DNA of 33,248 nucleotides from an uncultured Clostridia bacterium (GTDB lineage Bacteria > Bacillota > Clostridia > Christensenellales > DTU072). The translations under genes were made by a program, and so were the position numbers. The notes under the pieces were generated by a model. The model made no database searches. It worked only from the letters and a program-made list of their open reading frames with translations, and was not told the DNA's origin. The DNA lies in contig CALVZV010000012.1 of NCBI GenBank assembly GCA_944372665.1, positions 1 to 33,248 of the forward strand, written 5' to 3'. Below, piece by piece: positions 31,765-33,248 of this stretch (the first letter of the stretch is position 1; every line of letters begins with the position of its first letter).

Positions 31765-32184
31765 ATGAAAAACCTCAGTTTAAGAAATAACGGCAACTAC
31801 CTTTCGGACTTCTTCTCGGATCCTTTCGATTCCTTCTTCCGTCCGCTGTGGAAAGACGAAAGGATTTACGCCATGAAAACGGACATAACCGAATCCGAAA
31901 AGGAATACACTCTTGAGATCGATCTGCCCGGATTCGACAAAAAGGACATCAAACTCGATTACGAAAACGGCTATATCACCGTCAGCGCATCTCGCAGCGA
32001 AAAGGACGAAGACAAAAAATCTTATATCCGCCGCGAAAGAAACGTAAGCGCTTCCCGCAGCTATTATATCGGCGAAGTCGACGAGAGCAAGGTCTCCGCT
32101 AAATTCGAAGGCGGCGTGCTGACCATAGTCGTACCCAAGAAGGAAGCCGAAAAACCCGTCAAACGCGGCATAAACATTGATTAA
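31765..32184 (+). CDS. Hsp20/alpha-crystallin small heat-shock protein
   Basis: 139 residues. A Phe-rich N-terminal arm (LSDFFSDPFDSFFRPLW) precedes the alpha-crystallin domain (about 37-125) with TLEIDLPGFDKKDIKLDYENGYITVSA, SYYIGEVDESKVSAKFEGGVLTIVVPKK, the last being the conserved G-x-L-x-I/V-x-x-P motif. The C-terminal extension is short. It binds unfolding proteins without ATP. Upstream lie a consensus promoter, a CIRCE-like operator and AAAGGAG; the T-rich hairpin at 32209 ends the transcript, so it is monocistronic. Confidence 0.96.
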   Translation: MKNLSLRNNGNYLSDFFSDPFDSFFRPLWKDERIYAMKTDITESEKEYTLEIDLPGFDKKDIKLDYENGYITVSASRSEKDEDKKSYIRRERNVSASRSYYIGEVDESKVSAKFEGGVLTIVVPKKEAEKPVKRGINID

Positions 32185-32208
32185 ACAATTCATTTCCCGT
32201 TCCTCCGA

Positions 32209-32244
32209 GAACGCTCCCCTTGCGGGAGCGTTCTTTTCGTTTTT
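32209..32244 (+). terminator. Intrinsic terminator of hsp20
   Basis: GAACGCTCCC (32209-32218) pairs with GGGAGCGTTC (32224-32233) over a 5-nt loop, followed by TTTTCGTTTTT. Confidence 0.92.
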
Positions 32245-32256
32245 GCGCTGAATTTG

Positions 32257-32285
32257 TTGTAATTTCGTTTTATAAGTATTAAAAT
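32257..32285 (+). promoter_or_regulatory. Predicted promoter of mscS
   Basis: TTGTAA (32257-32262), 17-bp spacer, TAAAAT (32280-32285). The leader is about 22 nt and contains ACAGGAG. Confidence 0.65.
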
Positions 32286-32313
32286 AATCGATAATAAACT
32301 ACAGGAGAAAATC

Positions 32314-33114
32314 ATGGAGCAATTTCTTCAGACGCTTGTAAATTTTTTCACTAACGCCGGCGCAAAAATAATTCTCGGCATCCTGATAATCATCGTCGGG
32401 CTGATAATAGCTAAAGTCGTCAAAGTGCTGGTAAAAAGACTTTTCGCACGCGCCCAAAAAGACGAGGCGATGTCGCATTTTTTTGTTTGTCTTATTGATA
32501 TAGTCATCAAAATAGTAGTGCTGGTCAGCGCGCTGGCGACGATGGGCGTAAACACCGCGTCGCTGATAACCGTTTTGGGAACGTGCGGCGTAGCCATAGG
32601 CTTGGCACTGAAAGATTCGCTGTCCAACCTCGCGGGAGGCGTACTGATAATCTTCAACAAGCCTTTCAAAAAGGGCGACTATATCCAGACTCCGGACGTC
32701 GAAGGCAAGGTGAACACCATAAATCTGTTCAACACAAAATTAATCACTTCCGACAACAAGGAAATAGTTATACCCAACGGAGACCTGTCTTCCGAACATA
32801 TCATCAATTTCACTGCTTTGGGAGAACGGCGACTCGATATCGAAGTTTCGGTTGCCCTTACTGCGGATTTCAAAGCGGCGCAGGAAGCGATACTCAAGGC
32901 TGCGAACACACATGAAAAGCTTATCGACCGCGAGGCGCCCGCATGCAGGATCGCGCGCCAGACCGAAAACGCGCTGGTCATTTTATTGAGGGTCTGGGTA
33001 AAAGCCGACGACTATGCCGCGGTGCAGTTCGATCTGAACGAAATGGTCAAGGAAGCCCTGGACGCGGCGGCGGTGCCCTATCCCGTTTCCAAACTGAGGA
33101 TCGAAAACGCCTGA
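32314..33114 (+). CDS. mscS: Small-conductance mechanosensitive channel (MscS family)
   Basis: 266 residues, the usual length for the small MscS type. Helices lie at about 16-40 (IILGILIIIVGLIIAKVV), 58-82 and 86-112; the third is the pore helix with GVAIGLALKDSLSNLAGGVLIIF, glycine/alanine-packed as in MscS. The beta domain follows with FKKGDYIQTPDVEGKVNTINLFNTKLITSDNKEIVIPNGDLSS, the family's hallmark, and the C-terminal alpha/beta vestibule. It opens on membrane tension to release solutes during osmotic down-shock. Own promoter, GGAG site and terminator; monocistronic. Confidence 0.96.
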   Translation: MEQFLQTLVNFFTNAGAKIILGILIIIVGLIIAKVVKVLVKRLFARAQKDEAMSHFFVCLIDIVIKIVVLVSALATMGVNTASLITVLGTCGVAIGLALKDSLSNLAGGVLIIFNKPFKKGDYIQTPDVEGKVNTINLFNTKLITSDNKEIVIPNGDLSSEHIINFTALGERRLDIEVSVALTADFKAAQEAILKAANTHEKLIDREAPACRIARQTENALVILLRVWVKADDYAAVQFDLNEMVKEALDAAAVPYPVSKLRIENA

Positions 33115-33134
33115 AAGCAGCGAACCGTAAAATT

Positions 33135-33164
33135 AACGCTCCGCGTCTGCGGAGCGTTTTTTTT
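33135..33164 (+). terminator. Intrinsic terminator of mscS
   Basis: AACGCTCCGC (33135-33144) and GCGGAGCGTT (33149-33158) form a perfect 10-bp stem with loop GTCT and a run of eight T ending at 33164. On the minus strand the stem is followed by AATTTT, so it might also help stop readthrough from the rRNA operon. Confidence 0.93.
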
Positions 33165-33171
33165 AAACTTA

Positions 33172-33190
33172 CCGCCGCATATAGCGGCGG
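33172..33190 (-). terminator. Hairpin just downstream of the 5S rRNA gene
   Basis: CCGCCGC and GCGGCGG form a 7-bp stem with a 5-nt loop, 11 bp past the 5S 3' end. No T-run follows directly on the minus strand, so it may act in 3' processing, or in termination together with the next hairpin. Confidence 0.5.
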
Positions 33191-33201
33191 AAGGAATGAA
33201 A

Positions 33202-33248
33202 TCCGGCAACGCCCTATCCTCCCGGGTCGTCTCCAACCAAGTACTTTC
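33202..33248 (-). rRNA. rrf: 5S ribosomal RNA, 3' end (partial)
   Basis: Read on the minus strand, the segment has the 5S loop E/helix IV hallmarks: GAAAGTACTTGG at the edge, then GGAGACGACCCGGGAGGATAG and the closing GCGTTGCCGG strand that pairs with the 5' end. This matches Clostridia-type 5S tails (AGTACTTGG...CCxGGGAGGATAGG...GTTGCC). About 70 nt of the gene lie beyond the window. The operon would read toward mscS, converging with it. Confidence 0.87.

Noticed and set aside
1-33248. CRISPR arrays, insertion sequences, prophage, attachment sites, tRNA genes
   Set aside because: No regularly spaced repeats, transposase or integrase motifs, or tRNA-like cloverleaf segments were found on reading either strand.

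Overview
The window looks like a chromosomal segment of an anaerobic member of the Bacillota, most likely a gut-type Clostridia. This rests on gene content (two EFR1-type flavodoxin/ferredoxin fusions, CdaA, a YczE-like membrane protein, a GPH-type symporter, a CIRCE-like heat-shock operator), on strong AGGAGG-type ribosome sites, on TTGnnn-17-TAtaaT promoters, and on a Clostridia-like 5S rRNA tail at the right edge. It is densely coded: no gene-free stretch reaches 300 bp. I see no insertion sequence, phage, CRISPR array, integrase or tRNA gene. Species cannot be named from sequence reading alone.

Layout. 1-2042 (minus): pit phosphate transporter, its DUF47 partner and a truncated yfbR. 2238-3578 (plus): a membrane-anchored sialidase-like Asp-box protein, meeting an amidohydrolase (3579-4376, minus) stop to stop. 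4433-7921 (minus): SGNH hydrolase, rlmA, an MGMT-domain protein and a YgjP-like peptidase, apparently one operon. 8027-9211 (plus): an RlmI-type rRNA methyltransferase. 9279-11246 (minus): a membrane-inserted M28 peptidase and an EFR1 ferredoxin. 11354-13337 (minus): an MFS transporter and a YczE-like protein. 13498-14529 (plus): an anchored alpha/beta hydrolase. 14690-21265 (plus): SDR/zinc-finger fusion, EFR1 ferredoxin, response regulator, sensor-less histidine kinase, GPH symporter and lipoprotein. 21300-28117 (minus): a probable seven-gene operon of holA, an unknown membrane protein, cdaA, DUF1015, aspartate kinase, a YbaK protein and a DnaQ-BRCT exonuclease. 28168-31539 (minus): ComEC core, PHP phosphoesterase and a 2H-phosphodiesterase/HAD fusion. 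31765-33114 (plus): Hsp20 under a CIRCE-like operator, then MscS. 33202-33248 (minus): the 3' end of a 5S rRNA gene, so an rRNA operon probably lies just outside the right edge.

The most notable signal is regulatory. Four genes (sialidase-like, rlmI-like, holA, 2H-HAD fusion) each have a good -35, a 17-bp spacer and a TA(T/A)AAT -10 box, followed by exactly six bases and then the start codon, with no Shine-Dalgarno sequence. That is the geometry of leaderless mRNA, and it moves the start of the 2H-HAD fusion to a GTG. Other points of interest are the 2H/HAD and SDR/zinc-finger fusions, a histidine kinase with no N-terminal sensor but a C-terminal hydrophobic tail, an M28 peptidase carrying four predicted membrane helices inside its catalytic domain, a ComEC lacking its metallo-beta-lactamase domain, and CdaA without an adjacent cdaR.
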